The notes under the pieces are model-generated. The model was given only the letters and a program-made list of their open reading frames with translations. It was not told where the DNA came from and searched no databases. This document shows, piece after piece, positions 18,035 to 26,806 of a DNA stretch of 47,600 nt; position 1 is the stretch's first letter; every line of letters begins with the position of its first letter. Source of the stretch: CAZNPH01 sp964574985 (GTDB lineage Bacteria; Bacteroidota; Bacteroidia; Bacteroidales; SM23-62); assembly GCA_964574985.1 (NCBI GenBank), contig CAZNPH010000025.1:1-47600 (forward strand), written 5' to 3'. A program made the position numbers and the translations under genes.

Positions 18035-20137
18035 TTATTTTCCTGACCTGCCGATGCGGATCCTGACGTTCCTTTTCCCTTTGGGCATGTCCGCCTTCCA
18101 TAGTCCGTTCCCGGCATTTTCAAACTCAATATTTTCCGAAACCGGGATTCCGCTTCCGGTCCATATGGCCAGCGGACCGGTTTCCACCAATGTGAATTCG
18201 AGCGCCTGTTCATCGCAGCGGATGTTCCGGACAGCAGCCGGGGAAAGGTACTTGTCCGTTCTTCCGATCACCGCCCAGCCGTCTGAGACCGGAAGAAGAT
18301 GGACCAGCCGGTCAGACAGCCCCTCCAGCCGGAAGGTGTACTCTTCATCCAGGATGCGGGCTTTCCCAAGATACCAGTCATACAACAGGAGCCCTTCCGC
18401 CGGTTGTTCCCATGGATCTTCCGCCGGCTGTATCAGAGCCGGGGCATGCGGATAATCCGTTTTTGCGATGCCGCCCTCAAGTAACGTATCCTTATTATAC
18501 AGATTATATACGGCAATGCTTGCTGCCTTATTGGGCAAGGGGACGATCACCGGATAGGTTTCCGCTTCATTGAGGGGATCAAGGAAAGCCGGGCCGGGAA
18601 GAGGAGCCGCGGGAGCCAACGGGCGAAGGAGCTCGCCGTTCTCATAGCAGAGGGGAAGGACAAATTCATCCAGAAAATTGACCGGGTTGTCGGACAGGTA
18701 AACCGGGGCCCCGGAAAGTGCCCGGGAGATGGCCATGAGCCTTCCGTAATCATGATCATCCGAGTGGAACATGTCGTGGTCTCCCCATACGGTATGGCTG
18801 AGCAAAAGGGAATTCTGGTACGACTGGAAAAGATGGGACCTTCCCCGCTCCGCATCCCCATAGCGGTAATCGATGCTGATGCGGGTAACCGGACTCCACC
18901 GGGTGTTGAACAGGCAGACTGAATTGTGAGCCATGCAGTTTATCAGGGCGGTGTCCATATCCCGGACAACCGCTTCTTCAAGTGCCTGGGAACAAAAGTG
19001 GGCGGACTGCACCGCATTGGCACATCCGGAATAATTTTCCAGCGCCCCGGCCTGATTGTCGATCTTTACAAAATCAAATCCGTATTGGGCCATCCTGCCT
19101 ATATAGGCGCTGTAAAATTCCCGGGCGGATTCCGGATTCCTGGAGGGCATCAGAAAATCATCCTTCCCGGGGCAGGGTGGGGAAAGGTGTTCGTTGATCT
19201 TTTCACCCAGCCGGTTATTGACGGCTATGCCTTCCCAGTACCCGTTGAAATTCTGCCAGATTCCCATCCAGCGGATGTCCCGGTCATCCTTAAGCGCGAT
19301 TATGTCTTCCCATTCATGGGGAAACTTGTCATTGGGCCGGAAACTGACCAGTTTTCTTTCACGGTGGTCGATGTGTCCGTCATCAATCAGAACGTAACGG
19401 ACAGGTACCTTGGAATCCCTGATATTTTTAACTGCTTCCTGTATGATCTCCCCGGTGATCCCTTCCCTGTATTCCTCCCAGCTGCACCATCCAAGGTATC
19501 TGAAAATACCGGGATAGGTTTTATTCATCCTGAAATCCGTATGTCCCCCGCTGAGCGGCTCATTCAGGGCTATGTTCCATACATCCCGGCAGGTCTGGTA
19601 AAGATCTCCGGAAAAACTCCAGGCGAACAAGGGGACGCCGGCGGTAATCCCGGAGGCTCCCAGGTTTCCGCAGTACAGCCACAAACGGCTGTTTTTGTCA
19701 ACATACAGCCAGGAAGTGGTCAGGGTGCCGGTCAGGGGCAAGATGGAAAGGTACCTGCCGTCTTCCAGTTCGAGCATCAGAAATGCCCCCTGTCTTGTGG
19801 CTTTCATCCCGTAAGGGGTTTCAGGATATCCCGGGGTGAAGGGTTCGTTCAGACTGTCCCGGATGATCCAGGGCAGCCAGCGGTTCGCCCCGTCGGGAAA
19901 GTGGAAATCGGCACTGAAATAACAGGCCCTCCTGAAAGGCGGGAGAATGATCTCTTTTTTGATCAATACCCCGTTGGTGTCGGGTATTCCCCGATAGTCC
20001 GCGATCTTCCGGATCCCGCTTTCCCCGATCTCCTGCAGGTTGAACACTTCGGTTACCGGCGGGGAACAGCGGAAAACAAGGATCAATGAGACAAGGAGAG
20101 CCATTAGCACAAACAGGGTTGAATGGTTTTTTTTCAT
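18035..20137 (-). CDS. GH36 / raffinose-synthase-like alpha-galactosidase
   Basis: A protein of about 700 aa in the GH36 raffinose synthase/Sip1-like group, which acts on alpha-galactosides. The candidate nucleophile is Asp360 in FVKIDNQ and the candidate acid/base is Asp455 in WGDHDMFHSDDHD, the raffinose-synthase-type signature. Other hallmarks are LGWCSWEEY, YVLIDDGHIDH and MAHNSV. The start at 20137 gives a hydrophobic signal ending VFRC, possibly a lipoprotein. The longer frame start at 20176 adds no signal features. The sulfatase gene follows after 10 bp, so the pair likely removes sulfate and alpha-linked galactose from the same glycan. Plant-type raffinose synthase activity itself is unlikely in this context. 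Confidence 0.88.
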   Translation of the reverse strand: MKKNHSTLFVLMALLVSLILVFRCSPPVTEVFNLQEIGESGIRKIADYRGIPDTNGVLIKKEIILPPFRRACYFSADFHFPDGANRWLPWIIRDSLNEPFTPGYPETPYGMKATRQGAFLMLELEDGRYLSILPLTGTLTTSWLYVDKNSRLWLYCGNLGASGITAGVPLFAWSFSGDLYQTCRDVWNIALNEPLSGGHTDFRMNKTYPGIFRYLGWCSWEEYREGITGEIIQEAVKNIRDSKVPVRYVLIDDGHIDHRERKLVSFRPNDKFPHEWEDIIALKDDRDIRWMGIWQNFNGYWEGIAVNNRLGEKINEHLSPPCPGKDDFLMPSRNPESAREFYSAYIGRMAQYGFDFVKIDNQAGALENYSGCANAVQSAHFCSQALEEAVVRDMDTALINCMAHNSVCLFNTRWSPVTRISIDYRYGDAERGRSHLFQSYQNSLLLSHTVWGDHDMFHSDDHDYGRLMAISRALSGAPVYLSDNPVNFLDEFVLPLCYENGELLRPLAPAAPLPGPAFLDPLNEAETYPVIVPLPNKAASIAVYNLYNKDTLLEGGIAKTDYPHAPALIQPAEDPWEQPAEGLLLYDWYLGKARILDEEYTFRLEGLSDRLVHLLPVSDGWAVIGRTDKYLSPAAVRNIRCDEQALEFTLVETGPLAIWTGSGIPVSENIEFENAGNGLWKADMPKGKRNVRIRIGRSGK

Positions 20138-20191
20138 GGCAGACGGATCGCAATGATGACAAGTGAATATAAGCAAAAATCATCAAAAGGT

Positions 20192-20395
20192 TTATCTGAC
20201 TTTCATTTGTCTGCAACTGAATGCCCATATCCCTGCCAGACCGTATAATACGGTCAGGATGAGAATGGCCGTCGGTTCCGGGATAATGTCACCGATAACC
20301 GCTTTGAGCGTCCCGAACTTTCTGCTCAGACGGGAAATGAGGAACGGCCATATTCCTGTAAACACAAATCCCCGTTGCAGAATTCTTAAAAAACG
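20192..20395 (-). CDS. small membrane protein, PEP-CTERM-like tail
   Basis: A 67-codon frame from an ATG at 20395, in the 260-bp gap before the GH36-like gene. The product is basic, then ends with PEPTAILILTVLYGLAG, a hydrophobic helix and a short Arg/Lys tail. That order (Pro-Glu-Pro, helix, basic end) resembles a PEP-CTERM sorting signal. No exosortase is in the window, and the body preceding the signal is very short. It could be a real small membrane protein, the end of a decayed larger gene, or chance. No ribosome-binding site is evident. Confidence 0.3.
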   Translation of the reverse strand, partial: RFLRILQRGFVFTGIWPFLISRLSRKFGTLKAVIGDIIPEPTAILILTVLYGLAGIWAFSCRQMKVR

Positions 20396-20399
20396 CATA

Positions 20400-20744
20400 A
20401 TGATGAAAACCTTGAAATACTTACCGGCATTGATCATCATGATCCTGGTCGCAGGATCATGCAAACGCGGCCAGGCACCTGTCCGCACCGTTCAGAATAT
20501 CAACCGGGACTGGAATTTCATTTTGGAGGACTTGCCCGGGGCATTTGACAGGGATTTTGACGATACGGACTGGAGAACACTGGATATGCCCCATGATTTT
20601 CCCGTTGAAGGGAAAAGGATAAAGACAACCCTTCGGGTACGGCAGGAGGCTTTTATCCCGGGGGGATCGATTACCTGGGGAAATCCCCGGGCTGGCCATG
20701 CAAGGGATTTAGGAAGCTCCGGCCTGTGCTTTTGGTCATTTTGA
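20400..20744 (+). pseudogene. frameshifted, truncated GH2 beta-galactosidase remnant
   Basis: From the ATG at 20400 or 20403 a lipoprotein signal (IMILVAGSC) leads into the start of a GH2 sugar-binding domain: INRDWNFILEDLPGAFD, then WRTLDMPHDFPVEGK. At about 20613-20618 (run GGAAAAGG) the frame is lost. The other frame continues the family sequence DKDNPSGTAGGFYPGGIDY from 20618 to about 20675, which points to loss of one A. After that no GH2 sequence is left in any frame, and the remnant runs into the 3' end of the convergent propeller gene. A normal GH2 enzyme would be about 800 aa or more. It is probably non-functional. Confidence 0.8.
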
Positions 20745-21815
20745 TTTCATGGAGTTCTCCCACATGCTGATATCAAACAGGAACAACCCGTACCCCGCAC
20801 CCGCTTCGTCACCTGATTTTCCGATCTGGAAGCACATGGTCTCGCCATCCGTACTGATGACGGATTGTGTGGCCCGGTATCCCTTGTATTCGGTGAAATA
20901 AGTCATCCGTGTCTTTTCTCCGCTGCCATCCAGCGGGATCTTGTATATGTCGATCAGGGGCCAGGGTTTTCCACCACTGGGAGCCGATTCGGTGGTTGTA
21001 TATTTTCCGTCGGGGAAAATTCCTTCCGGTTCATCGTACCAATGGGGGGAATTGGTCAGATTGGTATATTTGCCGGTTTTGAGGTCCAGAAGAATGGCAT
21101 CTGTATTGACCCCGTTGTTGATCATATAAACACTGACGGTCAGTTTTTCATCATCCGGGGGGACAAAATCCTGGGTTTCCAGGGAGTGCATCTCATAGGG
21201 CATGACCTGGCTGTCGAACACAAGTCGCTGGCTGGTCAGGTAAGGTTTGCCTTCCAGGTATCTGACCTCTGCGGTAAAGATCTGTGACTGGCCTTCTTCC
21301 AGCATATCCAGACGCTGGTGCCAGGTGAGCGCCCAGGCAATTTTCATTTGGTCCCTGGATACGGCAGGTCCCTCGCTGCACATACGTTCCAGCGGGACGG
21401 AGGGACCGCTCAGGTCTTTGGGAAGAACGAAAAACCAGCAGCTGGAGCGGGCTTCGCCCCGGCTTTCCCGACCGGTCAAATCGAAAGGTCTGTCGGGACC
21501 GGCAAGCAGAATGTCTCCGTTGGCCAGATATCGGGCACGGGTGTAACCGTAGTGCTTGTAATGATGTGTCATGGGTTTGATGTGCCCGGTGGCGATCTCA
21601 TATTCATACACATCGCCGAAGGTCCTGGCCACGAAAAGGATCTTTTCCCCGTCATGGGACCATTCGGGACGTTCGCCAAACCATGTGACCTGTTTGATAT
21701 GGGGTGGGAGGTTTTCGGCCGGATTACCTTCCGGTTTTTCTTTGGTATTTTCCTGCCCCCAAAGAAGGCCACTCGCAGTCATGAGCGCAACGATCAGCGT
21801 ACAGATTCTTTTCAT
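20736..21815 (-). CDS. exported TolB-like beta-propeller protein
   Basis: A protein of about 359 aa. The start at 21815 gives a typical secretory signal (MKRICTLIVALMTASGLLWG, cleavage before QE). The upstream ATG at 21863 would add 16 residues and nearly overlap the aldolase gene. The mature part shows WD40/PD40-type blades: PEWSHDGEKILFVA, YEYEIATGHIKPMTHH, GPAVSRDQMKIAW, SVISTDGETMCFQIG. It is similar in style to oligogalacturonate-lyase-like propellers, but no lyase residues can be confirmed by eye. It may be a sugar-binding or lyase component. It is the last gene of a sulfatase-aldolase-propeller transcript, 44 bp after the aldolase. Confidence 0.75.
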   Translation of the reverse strand: MKRICTLIVALMTASGLLWGQENTKEKPEGNPAENLPPHIKQVTWFGERPEWSHDGEKILFVARTFGDVYEYEIATGHIKPMTHHYKHYGYTRARYLANGDILLAGPDRPFDLTGRESRGEARSSCWFFVLPKDLSGPSVPLERMCSEGPAVSRDQMKIAWALTWHQRLDMLEEGQSQIFTAEVRYLEGKPYLTSQRLVFDSQVMPYEMHSLETQDFVPPDDEKLTVSVYMINNGVNTDAILLDLKTGKYTNLTNSPHWYDEPEGIFPDGKYTTTESAPSGGKPWPLIDIYKIPLDGSGEKTRMTYFTEYKGYRATQSVISTDGETMCFQIGKSGDEAGAGYGLFLFDISMWENSMKSK

Positions 21816-21859
21816 ATTCTGTTGTTTAAAAATAAAAGATTTGATATGAATGAACGGAT

Positions 21860-22903
21860 TCACCGGTTTTTGCCATTTCCGTACAAAATGTAGTAGAATT
21901 GTTTTACTATGCCGAAGGCCACCGGGAGATACACCTCATCCCGCCTGTATTTCTCCGTAAGGTACGCGATAGACGGATTGTAATCCTTTTTGAGCATGTC
22001 CTTTACCAGTATCCCTTCCATGACCAGTTGCCTGGCCTTGTCTTTTGATATCTGCCCTTCCAGGTTCTTCAGAAGGTTTTCGACAAGGGATTTGCCGGGA
22101 ACGGATTCCAGGTTTCCCCAGAGATTCACTTTCAGAATCCCGTCCCCTGGAAGATTGTGAAGCTCTTCGGTGCTCAAACTCGAAGTTCCGTGCAGTACAA
22201 GGCGTCTTCCCACCCTCCGGCTGATCTCACGCGCCTCTTTGCGGTGATACATGACCGTTCCCTCGGTACGCCGGTGTTCAGTCCCCAGATTGGCCACCAG
22301 CAGGTCTGCCCCGGTTTCATGAAAATACCGTTCGGCGGTCTCCGGCTCGGTGATGTTGTCGATAACCTGCGGTTTTTCAGTCCCTGCCTTGTAATTGTAT
22401 ATTTCATCGACCGCTCCTTCGATCACAAAGCGTGACCTGTTGGCGGATACGAACTCCTGCATCATGGAAATGTTGTCATCCATGCCGTAGTGGCTGCAGT
22501 CCCACATCACCGATGAGATCATATCTCCGTGCTCCTCAAGGATCCAGTCATCTTTTCCCGGCTGGGCATGGTCCAGATGAACGATGATATCCAGCCTGTG
22601 AAAAGGTCCGCCGGCCCTGGACAGGCGTTCAATGTCGGACCGGACGGCCAGCATCCCCTCCCGGAAATCTGACAATCCGGTATAGTTTTTCAATTGCTGA
22701 CGGTCTTCATAGCTGGCGGTAAAAGCAATGATCAGCGGTAAATTACCGGTAATCCCGGATTCTTTCCTGAATTTTTCGGCACCGAGAAAAACGGCTTCTG
22801 TGGTATATACACTTTCCGTGCAGAAACAGGGAAGGCTTTTACCCGTTCGGGCAATCCGTTCAATGATCTCCCTGGCCTGCCCAGCATCTTTGACTACCGG
22901 CAT
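21860..22903 (-). CDS. class II fructose-bisphosphate aldolase-like protein
   Basis: A 347-aa cytoplasmic protein of the zinc-dependent class II aldolase family (fructose- or tagatose-bisphosphate aldolases). Visible hallmarks are VHLDHAQPGKDD with zinc-ligand candidates His109 and His112, VMWDCSHYGMDDN (the usual metal/catalytic Asp region), VEGAVDEIYNY-type sequence near residue 160, LGTEHR near residue 205 and LHGTSSL near residue 250 (HGGSG in standard enzymes). The altered glycine loop suggests a non-standard substrate. It sits 15 bp after a sulfatase stop and 44 bp before the propeller gene, so it is co-transcribed. It would cleave a phosphorylated sugar released from the glycan into three-carbon units. 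Confidence 0.82.
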   Translation of the reverse strand: MPVVKDAGQAREIIERIARTGKSLPCFCTESVYTTEAVFLGAEKFRKESGITGNLPLIIAFTASYEDRQQLKNYTGLSDFREGMLAVRSDIERLSRAGGPFHRLDIIVHLDHAQPGKDDWILEEHGDMISSVMWDCSHYGMDDNISMMQEFVSANRSRFVIEGAVDEIYNYKAGTEKPQVIDNITEPETAERYFHETGADLLVANLGTEHRRTEGTVMYHRKEAREISRRVGRRLVLHGTSSLSTEELHNLPGDGILKVNLWGNLESVPGKSLVENLLKNLEGQISKDKARQLVMEGILVKDMLKKDYNPSIAYLTEKYRRDEVYLPVAFGIVKQFYYILYGNGKNR

Positions 22904-22918
22904 GCTTATGGATTATGG

Positions 22919-24592
22919 TTAATTAAGGCTTTCCGCGAATTTTTCCCGCCGTCGGTTCCGGCCACCGGTTTGTCCGTAGAGTTCCCATTCCCGCTTAAGT
23001 TCATTGTACCGTCCGGCCATTCCGGATACAATATCCGGTTTTTCTTCTGCAAGATCATTCGTTTCGGTAGGATCCTCCTCGATGTTGTACAATTCCCAGG
23101 ATCCGGCATTTTTCCTGACCAATTTCCAGTCCCCTTCCCGGTACATCCGGAACCTTTCCGTGAAACCCGAAACCAGGAACTCCGGCTCTTCCCTTGTCTT
23201 GCCACGGAAAATAGGCATCAGTGAACTTCCCGAAAGGGGAATTGAATTTTCTCCTTCAATCCGGTCCGGGTATTTTTGTCCGGTGATCTCCAGCAGGGTG
23301 GGAAATATATCCACCAGGTGTGCCTGCTGGCCGGTAATCATGCCCTTGTCGATCACTGCAGGCCAATGGACGATAAAATGGGTGTTGCTTCCCCCTTCGT
23401 GGCCGAATTGTTTGAAATACCTGAAAGGCGTATTCCCCACATTGGCCCAGGCAGCGCAAAGGGTCCTGTAAGAAGCGGGGCCTCCGGGAGAATGTTCGAA
23501 ATCCCGGTTGCTGTCAAAGGGGCAGGAACCGTTGTCGGAAAAAAACATAATGAGTGTATTTTCAAGCAGTCCTTCATTTTCAATCTTATCCATGATCCTT
23601 CCGATGTTCCGGTCCATGCGGTCGATCATGGCGGCATACACGGCCATCTCCAGGTCGAGTTTATCTTTTTCATCTTCGGTCAGGGAGTCCCATGGACGGT
23701 AGAGTGGGATCTTCTCCCGGATATCCTCATCACCGGAGGGATGCCCCCTGAACTTGTTGACATTGCCGGTGGGCTCGCTAAGCCGGGTATCCTCCGGGAA
23801 GAGTCCGTATGCCTTCATCCGTTCAAACCTTGCCTGGCGGACCTTGTCCCATCCTTTCCGGTATGTTCCCCTGTATTTTGCGATGTCTTCGGGACGGGCC
23901 TGGAGGGGATAATGTGCCACGTGATAGGGCAGGTACAGGAAGAAGGGTTTTTCTTCCGACAAGGCGCCGTCAACGAACCGCAATGCATAGTCGGTAAGCA
24001 CGTCGGTTTTAAAAAATGGTTCTTTTTCGTATTCTATCTCACTGATTTCCAGCTCTTTATTCCCCATAACAAAGGGGTTCTGAAAAGTGCTGTCGGGCGG
24101 AATATGATATTCATTGATGGCCCAGAAATAGAAGGAACGCTCGAAGCTGTTCCTGAAATAACACCTGTCAGGCACCCATCCGTCAAAATGTTCCTTTCCC
24201 GAGGCCAGGGTCGTGTAGCCGGCCTGTTTTATCATCTGTGGCAGAGAAGCGGCCCGGTGGTCCCCGAAGTAGAGTCCGGTTAGCAAACTCGACCGGGTGG
24301 GGTTGCATTTGGCCATGTTGTAAAACTGGGTGAAACGGATCCCGTTGTTGCCCAGCCGGTCAAGATTGGGGGTTTCAATCTCCGAACCGTAACATCCTAT
24401 GTCTGAAAATCCGATGTCGTCACCCACTATGAGAATGATGTTAGGTTTCCCCTTGGGTTTCCCCTTGTCACCGGCACAGCTCTGAAAACCTGATCCGGCC
24501 GCGATCCCGGCTGCTATGATCCCGGCACCGGCAAGGCCGGCCGCAGCATGTCCTGACATGCCCTTGAGTTTTTTCCTGTTCAGCATATGCAT
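22919..24592 (-). CDS. S1 family sulfatase, Cys type (CNPTR)
   Basis: A 557-aa sulfatase. The maturation motif is CNPTR with Cys96. Metal motifs are IVGDDIGFSDIGCYG near residues 55-69 and MFFSDNGSCPFDSN. The N-terminus holds a basic region, an Ala/Gly-rich hydrophobic stretch and FQSC (Cys39), consistent with a lipoprotein or a Tat-like export signal. The ATG at 24586 is an alternative start. The C-subdomain contains YREGDWKLVRK and LYNIEEDPTETNDLAEE. It is the first gene of a sulfatase, aldolase, propeller operon reading leftward. The gap to the divergent GH3 pseudogene must hold its promoter, but no clear consensus was seen. Confidence 0.92.
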   Translation of the reverse strand: MHMLNRKKLKGMSGHAAAGLAGAGIIAAGIAAGSGFQSCAGDKGKPKGKPNIILIVGDDIGFSDIGCYGSEIETPNLDRLGNNGIRFTQFYNMAKCNPTRSSLLTGLYFGDHRAASLPQMIKQAGYTTLASGKEHFDGWVPDRCYFRNSFERSFYFWAINEYHIPPDSTFQNPFVMGNKELEISEIEYEKEPFFKTDVLTDYALRFVDGALSEEKPFFLYLPYHVAHYPLQARPEDIAKYRGTYRKGWDKVRQARFERMKAYGLFPEDTRLSEPTGNVNKFRGHPSGDEDIREKIPLYRPWDSLTEDEKDKLDLEMAVYAAMIDRMDRNIGRIMDKIENEGLLENTLIMFFSDNGSCPFDSNRDFEHSPGGPASYRTLCAAWANVGNTPFRYFKQFGHEGGSNTHFIVHWPAVIDKGMITGQQAHLVDIFPTLLEITGQKYPDRIEGENSIPLSGSSLMPIFRGKTREEPEFLVSGFTERFRMYREGDWKLVRKNAGSWELYNIEEDPTETNDLAEEKPDIVSGMAGRYNELKREWELYGQTGGRNRRREKFAESLN

Positions 24593-24701
24593 ATTTTTGT
24601 TTTTTGTTAGGTATTGCCTTAAAAATAATTAAAATTACGGGGTTTTCTGATCTTTTTCCTTATGAATCTGATCAGGCAGCGAAACTTTTATTCAAATAAG
24701 A

Positions 24702-26714
24702 TTGTTTCCGGCACTTCCGGCATTTCACGGATGCAGGCAGAAAAGCGATACCGGAGAACCCTTATATCTTGATCCATCGGCAGAAACCGAAGACCGGGTC
24801 GGGGACCTGCTTTCGCGGATGACCCTGAAGGAAAAGATCGCCCAGATGAACCTGTCCCTGGGCCCAATCCTTTTTGAGGAAGCCCGGAATGCCGATGATT
24901 CGGCCCGGGTGGACAGCATCCGCACCCTGGTCAGCTCGGGAATGGCCGGATGCTATTACTCGCTCAGGTCGGCCCGGAAGGCCAACGAAGTGCAAAAACT
25001 CGCCGAGCAATCCAGGCTGAAAATCCCTGTGCTGATCTCCACGGACGCCATTCACGGTCATGGTTTTTATCCCGGAACCACCATTTTCCCCAGTCCGGTC
25101 ACCATCGCCAGCACCTGGGACCCGGATCTGGCCGAACAGGCAGCAGCAATCACCGCCCTCGAAATGCGGGCATCCGGCGTCCACTGGACATACTCCCCCA
25201 ATGTCGATGTAGTCCGGGATCCCAGATGGGGCAGGGCAGGGGAAACATTCGGAGAAGACCCCTTCCTGACCGGGGAAATGGGCCGGGCTTTTATCCGGGG
25301 ATATGAATACAGCCATCAGTAACCCACCCAAAAGGTTTTGTCATGCCTGAAGCATTATGCTGCCGGGGGAGCCCCCGTGAACGGGATCAATATTGCATCC
25401 AGTAAAAAGGACGCCATCCGCCTGGCCATCGGTGCGGGGATCGACATGCACAATTTCGGAGCTGATTTCATTGAGCCCCTTGCCACGCTTGTTGAAGAAG
25501 GTGTTTTTACGGAAGAACGGATCGACCGGTCGGTGCGCATTATGCTGGAAGCGAAATTCAGGCTCGGACTTTTTGAAAACCGTTATGTGGACGAGGAGGA
25601 AGCGGAGCGTTTCCTGGCAAACGACGAACACAAACAGGCATCACTGGAGGTTGCCAGAAAATCCATCGTGCTGCTCAAGAACGAAAAAGAGCTCCTGCCC
25701 CTGGATGATGATCCGGGCAGGATATTCGTCACCGGGCCAAATGCCGACAATTTGTCGGTATACGGGGACTGGGTGCTTGAGCAGCCCCAACGTCCGGTAA
25801 CAGTCCTTGAGGGAATCCGTTCCGCAGTTCCTCCGGAAGTTGAGGTCGACTATTATGATTGCGGGAACTTCGGATCCCTGGATGAGGGGAATATCGCCAT
25901 AGCCGCCATCCGTGCCGTGCCGGCAGATGTGGCCATTGTGGCAGTGGGCGGAAACGCCATCCGGTATTTACAGAAAGAGAATACCCTGGGTGAAAGCGAA
26001 GACCGCACAAGCATTGACATGCCGGGCATGCAGACAGAATTGCTTCAGGCCATTCATGCCACGGGAACTCCGGTGGTCATGATCCTTTTGGGAGGCAGGC
26101 CCCAGGCCATTCCCTGGGAGGCAGAGAACATCCCGGCGATCATCGAGGCCTGGGAGCCGGGAATGATGGCCGGACACGCGGTTGCCGATGTGCTTTTCGG
26201 AAAGGTGAACCCGGGCGGCAGATTGCCTTTTACACTCCTGCGGAGTGTGGGGCATATACAGAACTATTACAATCACAAACCGTCACAGTTCTTCAAGACC
26301 TACAAATTGTCATCACATGACGTAGTATATCCCTTCGGACACGGACTGAGTTATACTTCGTTTTCTTACGCGGACCTGGTCTATCCGGCGCAGGTTGGCA
26401 TGAAAGACGGTTCATTCTCCATCTCGGTCAGGGTTTCCAATACCGGTGACCTGCGTGGCGATGAGGTGGTCCAGGTCTATATCAACGACCTGCTGAGCAG
26501 CGTGACCCAGCCGGTGAAACGGCTGGTGGCCTTTCAGCGGATCACCCTGGACCCCGGCCAGTCACAAGCCGTAACCATTGACATACCCCTTGAGCGGCTG
26601 GAACTGGTCAACCTGGATATGGAAAGGGTGGTGGAGCCGGGGAAATTCCGTCTGATGGTGGGGAGCTCCTCCCGGGACATCCGGCGGGAAGGCATATTCG
26701 AAGTAACAGATTGA
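24702..26714 (+). pseudogene. GH3 beta-glucosidase pseudogene: no ATG, in-frame stop, active-site deletion
   Basis: Two frames in the same phase cover one GH3 gene. Part 1 (24702-25322) has the barrel start (LLSRMTLKEKIAQMN, DPRWGRAGETFGEDP) and ends at an in-frame TAA (25320-25322). Part 2 continues directly with VLSCLKHYAAGGAPVNGIN. It then jumps to KDAIRLAIGAGIDMHNFG, skipping about 75-80 residues including the FDGxVxSD segment that carries the nucleophile Asp. The acid/base region (NTLGESEDRTS) and the FnIII-like end are intact. At the 5' end a lipoprotein-like LPAFHGC is preceded only by a TTG, with an in-frame stop upstream. The defects together make a working enzyme very unlikely. Confidence 0.9.
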
Positions 26715-26806
26715 CTGGTTCATCCAAAGTTGAATTCAAAATTTGAAACCGGATCATGTCATAAAAGGTCCGAATAACCAAATATTGTCAGATCCTAAAC
26801 TTATAC

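Noticed and set aside
18926..20089. 387-aa open frame on the plus strand opposite the GH36-like gene
   Set aside because: It is an antisense shadow of a gene with clear GH36 catalytic motifs. No signal, domain or start context supports it.
25320..25322. Stop-codon recoding in the GH3 gene
   Set aside because: TAA is the normal stop of neighbouring genes, no recoding signal is visible, and the same gene also has an active-site deletion and no proper start.
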